Part shown: positions 17,916-27,262 of the stretch, piece by piece
Layout: every line of letters starts with the position of its first letter
Numbering within the stretch: the stretch's first letter is position 1
Source of the DNA: Aquabacter spiritensis
Lineage (GTDB): Bacteria; Pseudomonadota; Alphaproteobacteria; Rhizobiales; Xanthobacteraceae
Assembly: GCF_004346185.1 (NCBI RefSeq)
Contig: NZ_SMAI01000007.1
Span: 1 to 64,000 of the forward strand
Direction of reading: 5' to 3'
DNA length: 64,000 nt
Program-made: the position numbers and the translations under genes
The notes under the pieces: model-generated
What the model was told of the DNA's origin: nothing
Database searches by the model: none
The model's input: the letters and a program-made list of their open reading frames with translations, nothing else

Positions 17916-18146
17916 GTGCAAGTTCTCGTCCGCGACAACAATGTCGATCAGGCCCTCAAGGCGCTCAAGAAGAAGATGCAGCGCGAGGGGATCTTCCGCG
18001 AGATGAAGCTGCGTGGCCATTACGAGAAGCCGTCCGAGAAGCGGGCCCGCGAAGAGGCCGAGGCCGTGCGCCGCGCCCGCAAGCTGGCCCGCAAGCGCGC
18101 CCAGCGCGAAGGTCTGATCCCGACCAAGCCGCGCCCGCCGCGCTGA
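17916..18146 (+). CDS. rpsU: 30S ribosomal protein S21, 76 aa
   Basis: Small basic ribosomal protein of the 30S platform. The core [20 protein letters not shown] and [17 protein letters not shown] is typical of S21, followed by a long Arg/Lys-rich alphaproteobacterial tail. GTG start at 17916 is set by GAAGAGG (17903-17909) and by the family N-terminus. Confidence 0.93.
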   Translation: MQVLVRDNNVDQALKALKKKMQREGIFREMKLRGHYEKPSEKRAREEAEAVRRARKLARKRAQREGLIPTKPRPPR

Positions 18147-18338
18147 GCGATCCGGACCGCCGGGGCGCGGCCGCCTGCAGAGGCGGACGCCGCGACGTGC
18201 GGCGGAACCCAGTTTGAGAGCCGATCCTGTTGCCGAGGTCCGCGTGGCGATGCTGCGCGGATTTTTCGTGTTTCGGGACACCCCGCATACGGCGTGGCGC
18301 AGAGGCACCGCCGCGCAAGCGCGGCGCGCAGCCCCGCA

Positions 18339-18363
18339 GCGCCCCCGCCGGCGGCGGGGGTGC
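18339..18363. terminator. GC-rich hairpin between convergent rpsU and paaE
   Basis: CCCCCGCC (18342-18349) and GGCGGGGG (18353-18360) form a perfect stem around GGC, extended by GCG/TGC. It lies between two converging genes, just beyond the paaE stop. No T-run follows on either strand, so the terminator role is a guess from position. Confidence 0.35.
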
Positions 18364-18367
18364 GCGT

Positions 18368-19567
18368 TCACATCTGATCGAAATCGATGACCACCCGCGC
18401 GGTGGTGGGATGGGCCTGGCAGGTGAGCACGAAACCGGCCTTCAGCTCCCACGGCTCCAGCGAATAATTGACGTCCATCTCCGCCGCGCCTTCCACCACT
18501 TTGGCGCGGCAGGTGGAGCACATGCCGCCTTTGCAGGCGAACGGGAGATCGAGGCCCGCGCGCAAGGCGGCGTCGAGGATCGCCTCGCCCTCCGCCACCG
18601 GGACCTCACGGCGCTTGCCGTCGACGATCAGGGCGGCGACATGGGCCGGCGGCGCGTCCGCCCGCACCGCGGGCTTCGGCCGGGGCGCCCCGCCCAGCGC
18701 CGAAACGAAGCGCTCGGCATGGATGCGCTCCTCCGGCAGGCCGAGCGCCTTCAGCACCCCTTCCAGCTCGTCGATCATGCCCTCCGGACCGCACACGAAG
18801 GCGTGGTCGACCGCCGCGGCGGGAACCATGGCGGTGAGCAGAAGGCGGACCTTCGCGCCGTCGAGCCGGCCGTTGAGCACCGGCACATCCTGCTCCTCCT
18901 TGGACAGGACGTGGAACACGGAGAGCCGGTCCATGAAGCGGTCCTTCAGCTCCTCGAGCTGGCCGCGGAACAGGATGTCGGTCGTGGACCGGTTGCCGTA
19001 GAACAGGAAGAAGCGGCTCGCCGGCTCGCGCGCCAGGACGCCGCGCACGATCGAGAGGATCGGCGTGATGCCGGATCCCGCCGCGAAGCCGACATGCAGC
19101 CGGCCGTCGGCGAAGCCGACATGCATCCGGCCGTCGCCGAAGCCCTCGCCGAGGCCGAACCGCCCGGTGGGGGTCATCACCTCCAGCACGTCGCCGGCCT
19201 TCACCGCGCTGTTGGCCCAGGCCGAGAACAGGCCGCTCTCGACCTTCTTCACCGCGATCCGCAATTCGCCGTCGTCAGGCCCGGAACAGATCGAATAGGA
19301 GCGCCGCACATCCGCGCCGTCGAGCGTCGCGCGCAGCGTCAGATACTGGCCCGGCGCGAAGGCATAGGCATCGGCGAGGTCGGGCGGCACATCGAAGGCG
19401 ATCGACACCGCGTCTCCGGTCTCGCGCGTCACCTCGCGCACCCGCAAGGCATGGAAGCGCGGCGCGCCCTTGGGCGCACCCGGATTCGGCGCGGTGTCCG
19501 CCGAGGGCGGGCCGGCGAAGGGCGGAGTCTCGGCGGGGATATCGGCGGCGGCGGTCTCGGCGGGCAT
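18368..19567 (-). CDS. paaE: Phenylacetyl-CoA epoxidase reductase subunit PaaE, 399 aa
   Basis: NADPH-dependent flavo-iron-sulfur reductase that feeds electrons to the PaaABC epoxidase. An N-terminal Pro/Ala-rich extension (about 1-40) precedes the FAD domain (RRSYSICS), the NAD(P) domain (GFAAGSGITPILSI, VCGPEGMI) and a C-terminal 2Fe-2S ferredoxin domain (CKGGMCSTC ... LTCQAHP). The ATG at 19567 has AGGGGGA upstream and lies 11 bases past the paaD stop; an overlapping ATG at 19588 is less likely. The enzyme carries a 27-base in-frame tandem duplication just before GFAAGSG (19091-19144), giving GFGDGRMHVGFADGRLHV. Confidence 0.92.
   Translation of the reverse strand: MPAETAAADIPAETPPFAGPPSADTAPNPGAPKGAPRFHALRVREVTRETGDAVSIAFDVPPDLADAYAFAPGQYLTLRATLDGADVRRSYSICSGPDDGELRIAVKKVESGLFSAWANSAVKAGDVLEVMTPTGRFGLGEGFGDGRMHVGFADGRLHVGFAAGSGITPILSIVRGVLAREPASRFFLFYGNRSTTDILFRGQLEELKDRFMDRLSVFHVLSKEEQDVPVLNGRLDGAKVRLLLTAMVPAAAVDHAFVCGPEGMIDELEGVLKALGLPEERIHAERFVSALGGAPRPKPAVRADAPPAHVAALIVDGKRREVPVAEGEAILDAALRAGLDLPFACKGGMCSTCRAKVVEGAAEMDVNYSLEPWELKAGFVLTCQAHPTTARVVIDFDQM
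19091..19144 (-). repeat. 27-bp tandem duplication inside paaE
   Basis: Units 19091-19117 and 19118-19144 are identical at 25 of 27 bases and in frame. They insert nine residues (DGRMHVGFA-like) ahead of the pyridine-nucleotide loop. The two differences suggest it is not brand new. Confidence 0.85.
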
Positions 19568-19578
19568 GGCGTCCCCCT

Positions 19579-20133
19579 TCAATGGCATTTGAAATAGTCG
19601 AACGGCTCGCGGCAGGCGCGGCACTGCCACAGCGACTTGCAGGAGGTCGACCCGAACGCGGCGATCTCGGCCGTGTCGGTCGCCCCGCAATGGGGACAGG
19701 CGACCGTGTCCTCGCCGAACAGAGCACGCCGGCCGCCGCCTTTGGCGGGCGGGGCGATGCCGTAGGCGCGCAGCTTCGCGCGGCCGTCCTCGGTCATCCA
19801 GTCGGTGGTCCAGGCGGGGGACAAGACGGTCTTGACGCTGACCGGGCCGAACCCGGCCTTGTCCAGCGCCAGTTCGATTTCCAGCGCGATCATGTTCATG
19901 GCCGGACAGCCGGAATAGGTCGGGGTAATGTCGACCTCGACCCTCCCCCCGCCGACCCTTACCGCGCGCAGCACGCCGAGATCGGCGATGGTCAGGACCG
20001 GGATTTCCGGATCCACCACCCCCCCGGCAATCTCGCGGACGCGATCTTCCAGCGCCCCGGCATCCTCGGGCGCGCCGGCGCCCGGCACGGCGGCGCCGGG
20101 CGCCGCAACGAGGGGCGGCGCCGGATTGCTCAC
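19579..20133 (-). CDS. paaD: PaaD, Fe-S assembly/maturation factor for PaaE, 184 aa
   Basis: MIP18/DUF59-type domain (about 35-115): VREIAGGVVDPEIPVLTIADLGV and TPTYSGCPAMNMI. A C-terminal zinc ribbon follows, CPHCG ... CRAC, and the protein ends PFDYFKCH. PaaD helps build the iron-sulfur centre of the epoxidase system. A GTG start at 20133 overlapping the paaC stop (GTGA) is preferred to far-upstream starts, because the preceding frame is shadow of paaC. About 30 Ala/Pro-rich residues lead into the domain. Confidence 0.88.
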   Translation of the reverse strand: MSNPAPPLVAAPGAAVPGAGAPEDAGALEDRVREIAGGVVDPEIPVLTIADLGVLRAVRVGGGRVEVDITPTYSGCPAMNMIALEIELALDKAGFGPVSVKTVLSPAWTTDWMTEDGRAKLRAYGIAPPAKGGGRRALFGEDTVACPHCGATDTAEIAAFGSTSCKSLWQCRACREPFDYFKCH

Positions 20134-20906
20134 CAGCGCGCCCCGGGGAAGGCACGCTGCATATATTGCAGGTCGCTCAGGAGATGACCGAGATGCTCGG
20201 AATGGGCGCCGGAGCGCCCGCCCTTCTGCATCCAGCCGCCTTCGGGCACGGCGAGCGTCGCCTGCGCCAGCACGTCGGCGATGGCGGCGCGCCAGGGGGC
20301 GCGCAAACTCTCGGGATCGGGCACGACGCCGTCCGCGATCAAGGCCCGCTCGCCGGCATCGGCCTCGAACATCTCGCCGGTGAAGGCCCACAGATGCGCC
20401 ACCGCCTCCGCAGCGCGGCGATGGCTTTCATCGGTGCCGTCGCCGAGACGGATCACCCATTCGGCGGAATGGCGCAGATGATAGGCGCTTTCCTTCTCCG
20501 CTTTGGCGGCGATGGCGGCGAGAGTCGCGTCGGGCGAGGCCATCAGCGCGCGCCAATAGGGATCCATGAAGGCGGAATAGAAGAATTGGCGCACCATGGT
20601 CCGGGCGAAATCGCCGTTCGGCTGCTCGACCAGGAGCAGATTGCCGTAGCCGCGCACGTCGCGGCGATAGGCATAGGCGTCCTCGTCATGGCCCGCGGCC
20701 TCGACCTCGGCGGCATAGGTGTAGAGCGTGCGCGCCTGGCCGATGAGGTCGAGCCCCATATTGGCGAGCGCCATGTCCTCTTCCATCATCGGCGCGTGGC
20801 CGCACCATTCGGACAGGCGATGGCCGAGGATCAGCGCGTCGTCGGCACGGCGCAGCAGATAGCGGACGAGCGGCGTCTCCGCGACTTTGATCGACCCTTC
20901 GGCCAT
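20130..20906 (-). CDS. paaC: Phenylacetyl-CoA epoxidase structural subunit PaaC, 258 aa
   Basis: Ferritin-like four-helix protein that stabilises PaaA and lacks a working diiron site of its own. Recognisable blocks are YLLRRADDALILGHRLSEWCGHAP, LANMGLDLIGQAR, RQFFYSAFMDP and KAEKESAYHLRH. The ATG at 20906 has AGGAAA 6 bases upstream. The stop overlaps paaD. Confidence 0.93.
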   Translation of the reverse strand: MAEGSIKVAETPLVRYLLRRADDALILGHRLSEWCGHAPMMEEDMALANMGLDLIGQARTLYTYAAEVEAAGHDEDAYAYRRDVRGYGNLLLVEQPNGDFARTMVRQFFYSAFMDPYWRALMASPDATLAAIAAKAEKESAYHLRHSAEWVIRLGDGTDESHRRAAEAVAHLWAFTGEMFEADAGERALIADGVVPDPESLRAPWRAAIADVLAQATLAVPEGGWMQKGGRSGAHSEHLGHLLSDLQYMQRAFPGARW

Positions 20907-21041
20907 GGTGTTTCCTCGTTCGAATTCTGTTTCACCCGGCGTGCCGGGGCGGCCGGACCGGGCGATGACGCCGCGCCCTGTGCCATGGCCGTCCACCGGC
21001 CCCGTCCCTCACCTCGCTCGCGGGAGCGGGGCGCGGGCCGC

Positions 21042-21329
21042 TCACATGTGGCCGACTTCGTCCGGAACTTCGTAGAAGGTCGGGTGGCGGTAGATCTTGC
21101 TCTCGGCGGGTTCGAACATCATGCCCTTGTCGGCGGGATCCGAGGCGGTGATGGCGTTCGAGGGAACCACCCAGATCGAGAGCCCTTCGCCGCGCCGGGT
21201 ATAGAGGTCGCGCGCCGCCTGGAGGGCGAGGGTCGCGTCGGCAGCGTGCAGCGAGCCGACATGCTTGTGGGCGAGGCCGTTGCGCGAACGGATGAAGACT
21301 TCCCAGAGCGGGGTCGGGGGCGTGGCCAT
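21042..21329 (-). CDS. paaB: Phenylacetyl-CoA epoxidase subunit PaaB, 95 aa
   Basis: Short subunit that bridges PaaAC heterodimers. Conserved WEVFIRSRNGLAHKHVGSLHAAD, IWVVPS and the ending near YEVPDEVGHM match PaaB. Start at 21329 follows AGGATC-type sequence 10 bases after the paaA stop. About 135 bases separate it from paaC, the widest gap in the operon. Confidence 0.93.
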   Translation of the reverse strand: MATPPTPLWEVFIRSRNGLAHKHVGSLHAADATLALQAARDLYTRRGEGLSIWVVPSNAITASDPADKGMMFEPAESKIYRHPTFYEVPDEVGHM

Positions 21330-21339
21330 CTGATCCTCC

Positions 21340-22338
21340 TCAGGCCGCCTGCGCGGCGTGTTTGGCGGCGCGGCGCTTCTCGGCGAAGGCTTGCGCCGCC
21401 TCGCGCACCCAGGCGCCGTCGTCATGCGCCTTGCGGCGGGCGGCCAGCCGATCGCGGTTGCAGGGGCCGTTGCCGGCCAGCACCTGCTTGAACTCCTCCC
21501 AGTCGATGGCGCCGTACCTCCAGTGCCCGGTCGCTTCGTCGAAGACGAGGTCCGGATCCGGCAGGGTCAGGCCGAGATAATGCGCCTGGGGCACGGTGGC
21601 ATCGACGAATTTCTGGCGCAGCTCGTCGTTCGAGAAGCGCTTGATCTTCCAGCGGGTGGAGGCGTCGGAATGCTCGCTCGCGGCATCCGGCGGGCCGAAC
21701 ATCATGAGGCAGGGCCACCACCAGCGGTTCAGCGCGTCCTGCGCCATCTCCTTCTGCTCCGCCATGCCCTTCGCCAGCGTCACCATGATTTCGTAGCCCT
21801 GGCGCTGGTGGAAGGATTCCTCCTTGCACACGCGGATCATGGCGCGCGCATAGGGGCCATAGGAGCAGCGGCAGAGCGGGATCTGGTTCATGATCGCCGC
21901 GCCGTCGACCAGCCAGCCGATCGCGCCGATATCCGCCCAGGTGAGGGTGGGATAATTGAAGATGGAGGAATATTTCGCCTTGCCGGACAGCATCTGGTCG
22001 ACCAGCTCTTCGCGCGAGGCGCCGAGCGTCTCGGCGGCGGCGTAGAGATAGAGGCCGTGGCCGCACTCGTCCTGCACCTTGGCGAGGAGCGCCGCCTTGC
22101 GCCGCAGCGAGGGCGCGCGGGTGATCCAATTGCCTTCCGGCAGCATGCCGACGATTTCCGAATGGGCGTGCTGGGAGATCTGCCGGGTCAGGGTCTTGCG
22201 ATAGGCGGCGGGCATCCAGTCGTTCGGCTCGATCCGCTCTTCGGCGTCGATCCGCTCCTGGAACCGGGCCGCGAGCCCCGCATCCTCCAGCGTCCGCTCC
22301 CCGGCCTCCGCATTGGCGTTGAGGGCCTGAGTGTACAT
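21340..22338 (-). CDS. paaA: Phenylacetyl-CoA 1,2-epoxidase catalytic subunit PaaA, 332 aa
   Basis: Diiron monooxygenase that epoxidises the ring of phenylacetyl-CoA, the committed step of aerobic phenylacetate catabolism. Iron-ligand motifs are visible as KVQDECGHG (DExxH) and [11 protein letters not shown] (EExxH). [13 protein letters not shown] and [12 protein letters not shown] are family blocks. It is the first gene of paaABCDE, behind the promoter at 22362-22390. The downstream CoA-pathway genes (paaG, paaZ, paaJ, paaK) are not in the window. Confidence 0.95.
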   Translation of the reverse strand: MYTQALNANAEAGERTLEDAGLAARFQERIDAEERIEPNDWMPAAYRKTLTRQISQHAHSEIVGMLPEGNWITRAPSLRRKAALLAKVQDECGHGLYLYAAAETLGASREELVDQMLSGKAKYSSIFNYPTLTWADIGAIGWLVDGAAIMNQIPLCRCSYGPYARAMIRVCKEESFHQRQGYEIMVTLAKGMAEQKEMAQDALNRWWWPCLMMFGPPDAASEHSDASTRWKIKRFSNDELRQKFVDATVPQAHYLGLTLPDPDLVFDEATGHWRYGAIDWEEFKQVLAGNGPCNRDRLAARRKAHDDGAWVREAAQAFAEKRRAAKHAAQAA

Positions 22339-22361
22339 AAGCGCCTCCCTATCTTGGAAGG

Positions 22362-22390
22362 ATTATATGTGACGAAAATTCCATAGACAA
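22362..22390 (-). promoter_or_regulatory. Sigma-70-like promoter of the paa operon
   Basis: On the minus strand, TTGTCT (22390-22385), 17 bases, then TATAAT (22367-22362), 24 bases before the paaA start. The arms GTTACAAAATT and AATTTTCGTCAC flank and overlap the -35 as an imperfect inverted repeat, a plausible operator for a repressor such as PaaX. The rest of 22391-22633 contains no gene. Confidence 0.65.
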
Positions 22391-22633
22391 GATAATTTTG
22401 TAACATATTTAGCCAGGCAGAAGCCTCAGACAGGCCGCCCGGCGGCATGACCTGCGCGCCTCCCCTACGGGATGACGCCGGACCGCCCGGTTCGATCAGG
22501 TGGAACGCCCCTGTGCGCGTAAAAGAGCGAAGCGATGTCGATCGGATCGCACGCACGATGGGATCGCGCGTGCAATCGACAATGCAGAGACCAAGCCACT
22601 GACCAGATGGCTTCAATCTGATCGGATCGGGCG

Positions 22634-24427
22634 CTAGCCGCGTTCGCTCGCCGGCGGGAAATACCATTTCCCGTTGCGGATCGGCAGGAAGGCACCATTG
22701 TCGACGCCCACTTCCTCGGCAATCCGTCCGTTCATCTTGGCGTTCATGGACATGATCAGATCGCCATTGGTCTTTGCGTCCATCGCAAGGTTCACCGTTT
22801 CATCCGGATCGCTCTCGAGATCGTAGAGTTCGAGATCGTTGTTGGCGATCAGGTTCTCATAAGTGGTCGGCGTATTGAACCCGACCGGAGAGAAATACCG
22901 GCTGAAGCGGTAGCGCCCGTCGAACACGCTTCGGATGCTGCAGCGATTTTTGAAATTTGGGTCGTTTTTCTGCAGCTCCACCAATTTCCCTGCGAGCGGG
23001 ATCTTCTTATCGTCCATATAGACGTCGAATTGCGTGGCCCACTTGGCGTCCTGGTAGGACAGCATGTCGTAGCAGAACAGCGAGGCCGGCCTGAGCGTGT
23101 CGACGGCCGCCGCCTTCGGATTGGTCATGAGGGGGGAGAAATCACGCCCGACAAGGCCGGCCCCGACCGTCTTCAGTTTTTCGGGGCTCGCCCCCGTCAG
23201 TGCCAGCAGGGTCGGGGTGAGGTCCACCTGTGACGTCACCGCATCGCAGGTTATCCCGCCCGGATAGGCCGGATGAACGATCATCAGCGGCAGATGAACC
23301 TGCTGGCGATAGGTGCAATTGCCCTTGCCGCGCATCTGATGGTGGCCGCCCAGCTCGCCGTGATCGGCGGTGAAGACGATGATCGTGTTCTTGTCGAAAC
23401 CGTTCTCCCGGAGCGAATCCAGCACACGGGACACCTGGCGGTCGCAATCGCGGATGCAATTGAAATAATAGTTCTGCAGCACCCGCCAGCGGCGGTCTTC
23501 GTCGGGCCATTGGCCGACCAGCACGTCCATCACTTCCTGATAGATCTGATGCGCCTTCGGCCGTCCGGGGGCCGACCATGCCTGCGTCCGCGTGCTGGGC
23601 AGCGGCACCTCGTCCCAGGTCGCCTTGTAGAGATCGTTGCCGGGCGGGCGGGCGATGGGCATCGCCGTTCTCTTGCCCTGCACGGTCTGGCCGGGCAGGT
23701 CGGAATTGATGAACATGACGTCGTGCGGGTTCACGAAATTGACCGCCAGGTACCAGGGCTTGCCCTCTTGTGCGAGGTCCAGCGCCTTGGTGCGGAACCA
23801 GCGCGTCACGAACGCCGTCGTGGTGTCGTCGTAATTATAACCGCCGAGTGTGGTGTCGTTGATGTCGCCGACGCCGAAGAAGTCATCGAAACCGTAGCTC
23901 TCGATAATCTTGCGGTATTCAAGAAACGGCGCGTCGATCGCCGCGCTCACCTGGTCGAGATTGACGGACAGATGCCATTTGCCCTGGTATGCGGCGTGGT
24001 AGCCGAGCTGCGATATGCGATGGCCGATGGTCTTCACGTCGGTAGACATGTCGGCCTGCCAGAGGGAATTGGCATTGTCGAAAATTCCGGTGTGGGGAAT
24101 GTGCAGGCCGGTATAAAGGGTCGAGCGCGCCGGCGAGCACACGCAGGACGCGCCCTGATGGTTGGTGAAGGTGATCCCGTTCTTCTTGATCCATTCCCGG
24201 CCCGGCACCGGAAAAGGCCAGCTTTCGAAGAAATGCTCCTGGTCAACCAGAATAAAAAGAATGTTGTAACCGCCGGGCGGCGCGTCCGGCGCCTTGATCG
24301 GCGAGGCCGCGACGGTCCCTTCCGCCTGCGCCGCCTTCGGAAGAAGGCTGGCCCCGAAAAGTGCCGCACCCGACGAGATCAGATCACGGCGCGAAGGTTC
24401 TACCTTAGAGTCCGGCTTCTTCTGCAT
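22634..24427 (-). CDS. Tat-exported sulfatase (arylsulfatase-type), 597 aa
   Basis: Type I sulfatase hydrolysing a sulfate ester outside the cytoplasm. The N-terminus carries a twin-arginine signal (SRRDLISSG with a hydrophobic stretch to about 36). The formylglycine motif is CSPAR, Cys 97, following GASCV. Metal-site blocks are LFILVDQEH near residue 57 and FTADHGELGGHH. C-terminal ELYDLESDPDET is typical. Being Tat-exported, it should fold and be modified in the cytoplasm, but no formylglycine-generating enzyme is in the window. Substrate unknown. The region is less GC-rich than its neighbours. Confidence 0.88.
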   Translation of the reverse strand: MQKKPDSKVEPSRRDLISSGAALFGASLLPKAAQAEGTVAASPIKAPDAPPGGYNILFILVDQEHFFESWPFPVPGREWIKKNGITFTNHQGASCVCSPARSTLYTGLHIPHTGIFDNANSLWQADMSTDVKTIGHRISQLGYHAAYQGKWHLSVNLDQVSAAIDAPFLEYRKIIESYGFDDFFGVGDINDTTLGGYNYDDTTTAFVTRWFRTKALDLAQEGKPWYLAVNFVNPHDVMFINSDLPGQTVQGKRTAMPIARPPGNDLYKATWDEVPLPSTRTQAWSAPGRPKAHQIYQEVMDVLVGQWPDEDRRWRVLQNYYFNCIRDCDRQVSRVLDSLRENGFDKNTIIVFTADHGELGGHHQMRGKGNCTYRQQVHLPLMIVHPAYPGGITCDAVTSQVDLTPTLLALTGASPEKLKTVGAGLVGRDFSPLMTNPKAAAVDTLRPASLFCYDMLSYQDAKWATQFDVYMDDKKIPLAGKLVELQKNDPNFKNRCSIRSVFDGRYRFSRYFSPVGFNTPTTYENLIANNDLELYDLESDPDETVNLAMDAKTNGDLIMSMNAKMNGRIAEEVGVDNGAFLPIRNGKWYFPPASERG

Positions 24428-24768
24428 AGCCCCCCCCTAACAATGAACGCCAAACATTAAATTGGAGTCGCCGCGCGTTGCAACCCTTCACGCACAGGAA
24501 TGCCGTCCGGATCGGGTGGGCGCGTCGCTGCGATTTACCGCTTTGACATCGCCGCCCTCCACTTCATCGCCGGCTATTGTACCGGTGGTTTTCCAGCACC
24601 GGCACGCGAGGCGTCTTGATCTCTTATTCGACTTGATTTCCAGTACGCGGAAGCCATGGCCGCGCGCGTTTTCCGCGCCGACCGGAATACCCGAGGAACC
24701 GGCTTTCATGCCCGTGTCCCCGAAAAATGGTTCGATGCCCGGGAAGCCGGCCGCCGAAAGGAGACGGA
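24428..24768. other. Intergenic region upstream of sulfatase and protease genes
   Basis: No gene seen. For the sulfatase, a weak minus-strand promoter is possible: TTGCAA (24483-24478), 16 bases, then TTTAAT (24461-24456), followed by a G-rich ribosome site next to the ATG. For the plus-strand protease, AAGGAG at 24758-24763 precedes the ATG. Confidence 0.4.
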
Positions 24769-25996
24769 ATGAACAACGTTCGAGGATCGCGACTGTGCGG
24801 CGCGCTGCGCCGCTGCGGGCCGGCATTCGTCGCGGCGGTTCTGTTCGGGCAGACGGCCGCGGCCGCGCCCGCAGCGCCCGCCGCCGCGGCAAAGCCGCCG
24901 GCGATCACGGTGGATGAGGTCATCGGGGATGTGGACGGCTGGGCGATCGGCCTCAGCAGCGCGCTCCGCGGCTGCTTCGCGGGCGCGAGCTATGATGACG
25001 ACACGCTGCTCTGGCTGGGCCTCGGCGGTGCGCAGGAGCGCGGCTTCATCGTCCTCACCAATCCGGCCTGGGACCAGATCCAGCCCGGCCGCGCCTATGA
25101 CATGCGGATCGCGACGCCGGCCCAGGTCGGCTGGCGCGGCAAGGCGATCGGGGTGGTGCGCGGCAATGACGAGAAGGGCTTCCTCGTCACCGACCTCAAG
25201 GACGAGATGATGGGGGGCGCTGGCCCGCTCCGAATCGATCGAGTTTCTCCTCGACAACAAGACGATCGCGAAGCTTCCGCTCACCGCCTCGCCCTCCGCG
25301 CTCGCCCATGTCATCAAGTGCCAGTCCAACTATTCCAAGCTGATGGCCGAGCTGAACACGCCCAAGAGCAGCACCGGGACAGGCTTCTTCGTCTCCTGGA
25401 GCGGCTACATCCTCACCAACCATCACGTCGTGGAAAAGTGCAAGGTGCTGGAAGCGGTCCGTCCCGGCGCCCCGCCGGTTCCCGCGCGCCTGGTCTCGGT
25501 GGATCCGACCAACGACCTCGCTCTGCTCCAGGTGTCGCTGCGCACGCGGGAGCTTCCGGCCTTCGTGCCGCGCGCCCGGATCGGCCAATCGGTCTTCATC
25601 TACGGCTTCCCGCTGACCCAGCGTCTCGCCTCGACCGGCAATTTCACCACCGGCGCCGTGAGCGGCATGGCGGGGGTCGGCGACGACACCAGCCGCCTGC
25701 AGTTTTCCGCCCCGGTCCAGCCGGGCAATAGCGGCGGGCCGGTGCTCGACCAGAACGGCAATGTCATGGCGGTGGTGGTCTCGGTCCTGCTGCCGACGCA
25801 GGACGAGAAGAGCGGCCAGGGGCCGCCGCCGCAAAACGCCAATTTCGCCATCAAGTCCTCGGCCGCCATCACCTTCCTGGAGGCGAACGGGGTCGAGCCC
25901 AACATGAAGCTGCGGTCGACGCCGCTGGAGGGTCCCGCCCTCGCCGATCTCGCGCGCGAGTTCACCGTGCGCATCGAGTGCGACCTGCCGCACTGA
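24769..25996 (+). pseudogene. Secreted trypsin-like serine protease, frameshifted
   Basis: One gene split by a single base. Frame one gives a signal peptide (ending near AAAA-P) and about 145 residues to DLKDEMMG. The reading then continues one frame over as ALARSESIEFLLDNKTIAKL and on to a trypsin-like domain with the catalytic triad in TNHHVVE (His), DPTNDLALL (Asp) and QPGNSGGPVL (Ser). Removing one G from the six-G run at 25212-25217 restores a single frame of about 408 residues. The domain alone could start at the ATG at 25343 but would lack the signal peptide. It is either a recent frameshift or a homopolymer sequencing error; I cannot tell which. Confidence 0.8.
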
Positions 25997-26126
25997 GACC
26001 GCCTCCGCGGGCGTCCCGCACCGGGGGCCCGGGGCGGCGGGGCGCTCTTCCCCCGCCCATCGGCGCCATTGTCACCAAATCGCATCAGGTTGCGCGTAAG
26101 TCCGGATGGGCAGGAGGGTTGGAAAG

Positions 26127-27047
26127 ATGGACGATCACACGAACGAAACGGCTGAGCGCAACTGGCTCGAGGTCGAGCTGGAAGACGATATGGACGAGGA
26201 GCTCGAACAGGCGGTCGACGACACCCGCGTCCCGCCCGAGCTACGCGCCCTGCTCGAGAACCGCAAAAAGAGCAGCATCGACCGCACGCTCTATTTCAAC
26301 GAGCTGCTGCGCCTCCAGGGCGAGCTCGTGAAGTTGCAGGATTGGGTGCGCCACAAGGGGCTGAAGCTGGTGGTCCTGTGCGAGGGCCGCGACAGCGCCG
26401 GCAAAGGCGGCGCGATCAAGCGCATCACCCAGCGCGTCAACCCGCGCACCTGCCGGGTGGTGGCGCTCCCCGCGCCGTCCGACCGCGAGAAGACCCAGTG
26501 GTATTTCCAGCGCTACGTGCCGCATCTGCCGGCGGCGGGCGAGATCGTGCTGTTCGACCGCAGCTGGTACAACCGCGCCGGCGTCGAGCGCGTGATGGGC
26601 TTCGCCTCGGAAGCCCAGGTCGAGGACTTCTTCCGCGACGTGCCGGAATTCGAGCGCATGCTCGTGCGCTCCGGCATCATCCTGGTGAAATACTGGTTCT
26701 CGATCACCGACGAGGAGCAGCAGCTGCGCTTCCTGATGCGCATCCACGACCCGATCAAGCAGTGGAAGCTCTCGCCCATGGACCTTCAGTCGCGGGTCCG
26801 CTGGGAACTCTATACCAAGGCCAAGGAAGACATGTTCGCGCGCACGAACATCCCCGAGGCGCCGTGGCACATCGTCGAGGGCAACGACAAGAAGCGGGCG
26901 CGCCTCAATTGCATCGCGCATCTGCTCTCGGTCGTCCCCTATGAGGAGGTCCCGCACGAGGAGATCACCCTGCCGGAGCGCGTCTTCGACCCCAATTACG
27001 AACGCCGCACCCTGCCGCCGGAACTCTACGTGCCCGACCGCTATTGA
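26127..27047 (+). CDS. ppk2: Polyphosphate kinase 2, 306 aa
   Basis: Transfers phosphate between polyphosphate and nucleoside diphosphates. The PPK2 domain fills residues 45-290, with Walker A CEGRDSAGKGGAIKRI, the lid-region PRTCRVVALPAPSDREKTQWYFQRY and Walker B-like FDRSWYNRAGVERVMGF. An acidic N-terminal segment of about 35 residues precedes it. The ATG at 26127 follows AGGAGGG with good spacing; an in-frame ATG at 26106 is upstream of that site. Single-domain length points to a class I-type PPK2. Confidence 0.93.
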   Translation: MDDHTNETAERNWLEVELEDDMDEELEQAVDDTRVPPELRALLENRKKSSIDRTLYFNELLRLQGELVKLQDWVRHKGLKLVVLCEGRDSAGKGGAIKRITQRVNPRTCRVVALPAPSDREKTQWYFQRYVPHLPAAGEIVLFDRSWYNRAGVERVMGFASEAQVEDFFRDVPEFERMLVRSGIILVKYWFSITDEEQQLRFLMRIHDPIKQWKLSPMDLQSRVRWELYTKAKEDMFARTNIPEAPWHIVEGNDKKRARLNCIAHLLSVVPYEEVPHEEITLPERVFDPNYERRTLPPELYVPDRY

Positions 27048-27060
27048 GGCGGGCGGGGGG

Positions 27061-27084
27061 CTGAGACGGCCGCCGCCGTCTCAG
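27061..27084 (+). terminator. Perfect 10-bp hairpin after ppk2
   Basis: CTGAGACGGC (27061-27070), loop CGCC, GCCGTCTCAG (27075-27084), 13 bases after the ppk2 stop. It lacks a T-run, so it may be a terminator assisted by other factors or an mRNA-end stabiliser. Confidence 0.5.
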
Positions 27085-27262
27085 CCCGTCCGCCTAAGCC
27101 TCGCATTCAGACCGCATTCTTTCCCTCACCCCCTCCCCCACATCCCCCTCCCCCCATTCGCCAATCCCTCCGATCCCCCGCTTTCCCCCTTGCCTCCGGC
27201 GTCGTGAAGGAGTTGCATCCGGGGCTTAGGGGACAGGCGACAGAACCGAACTGGGGGGCACC

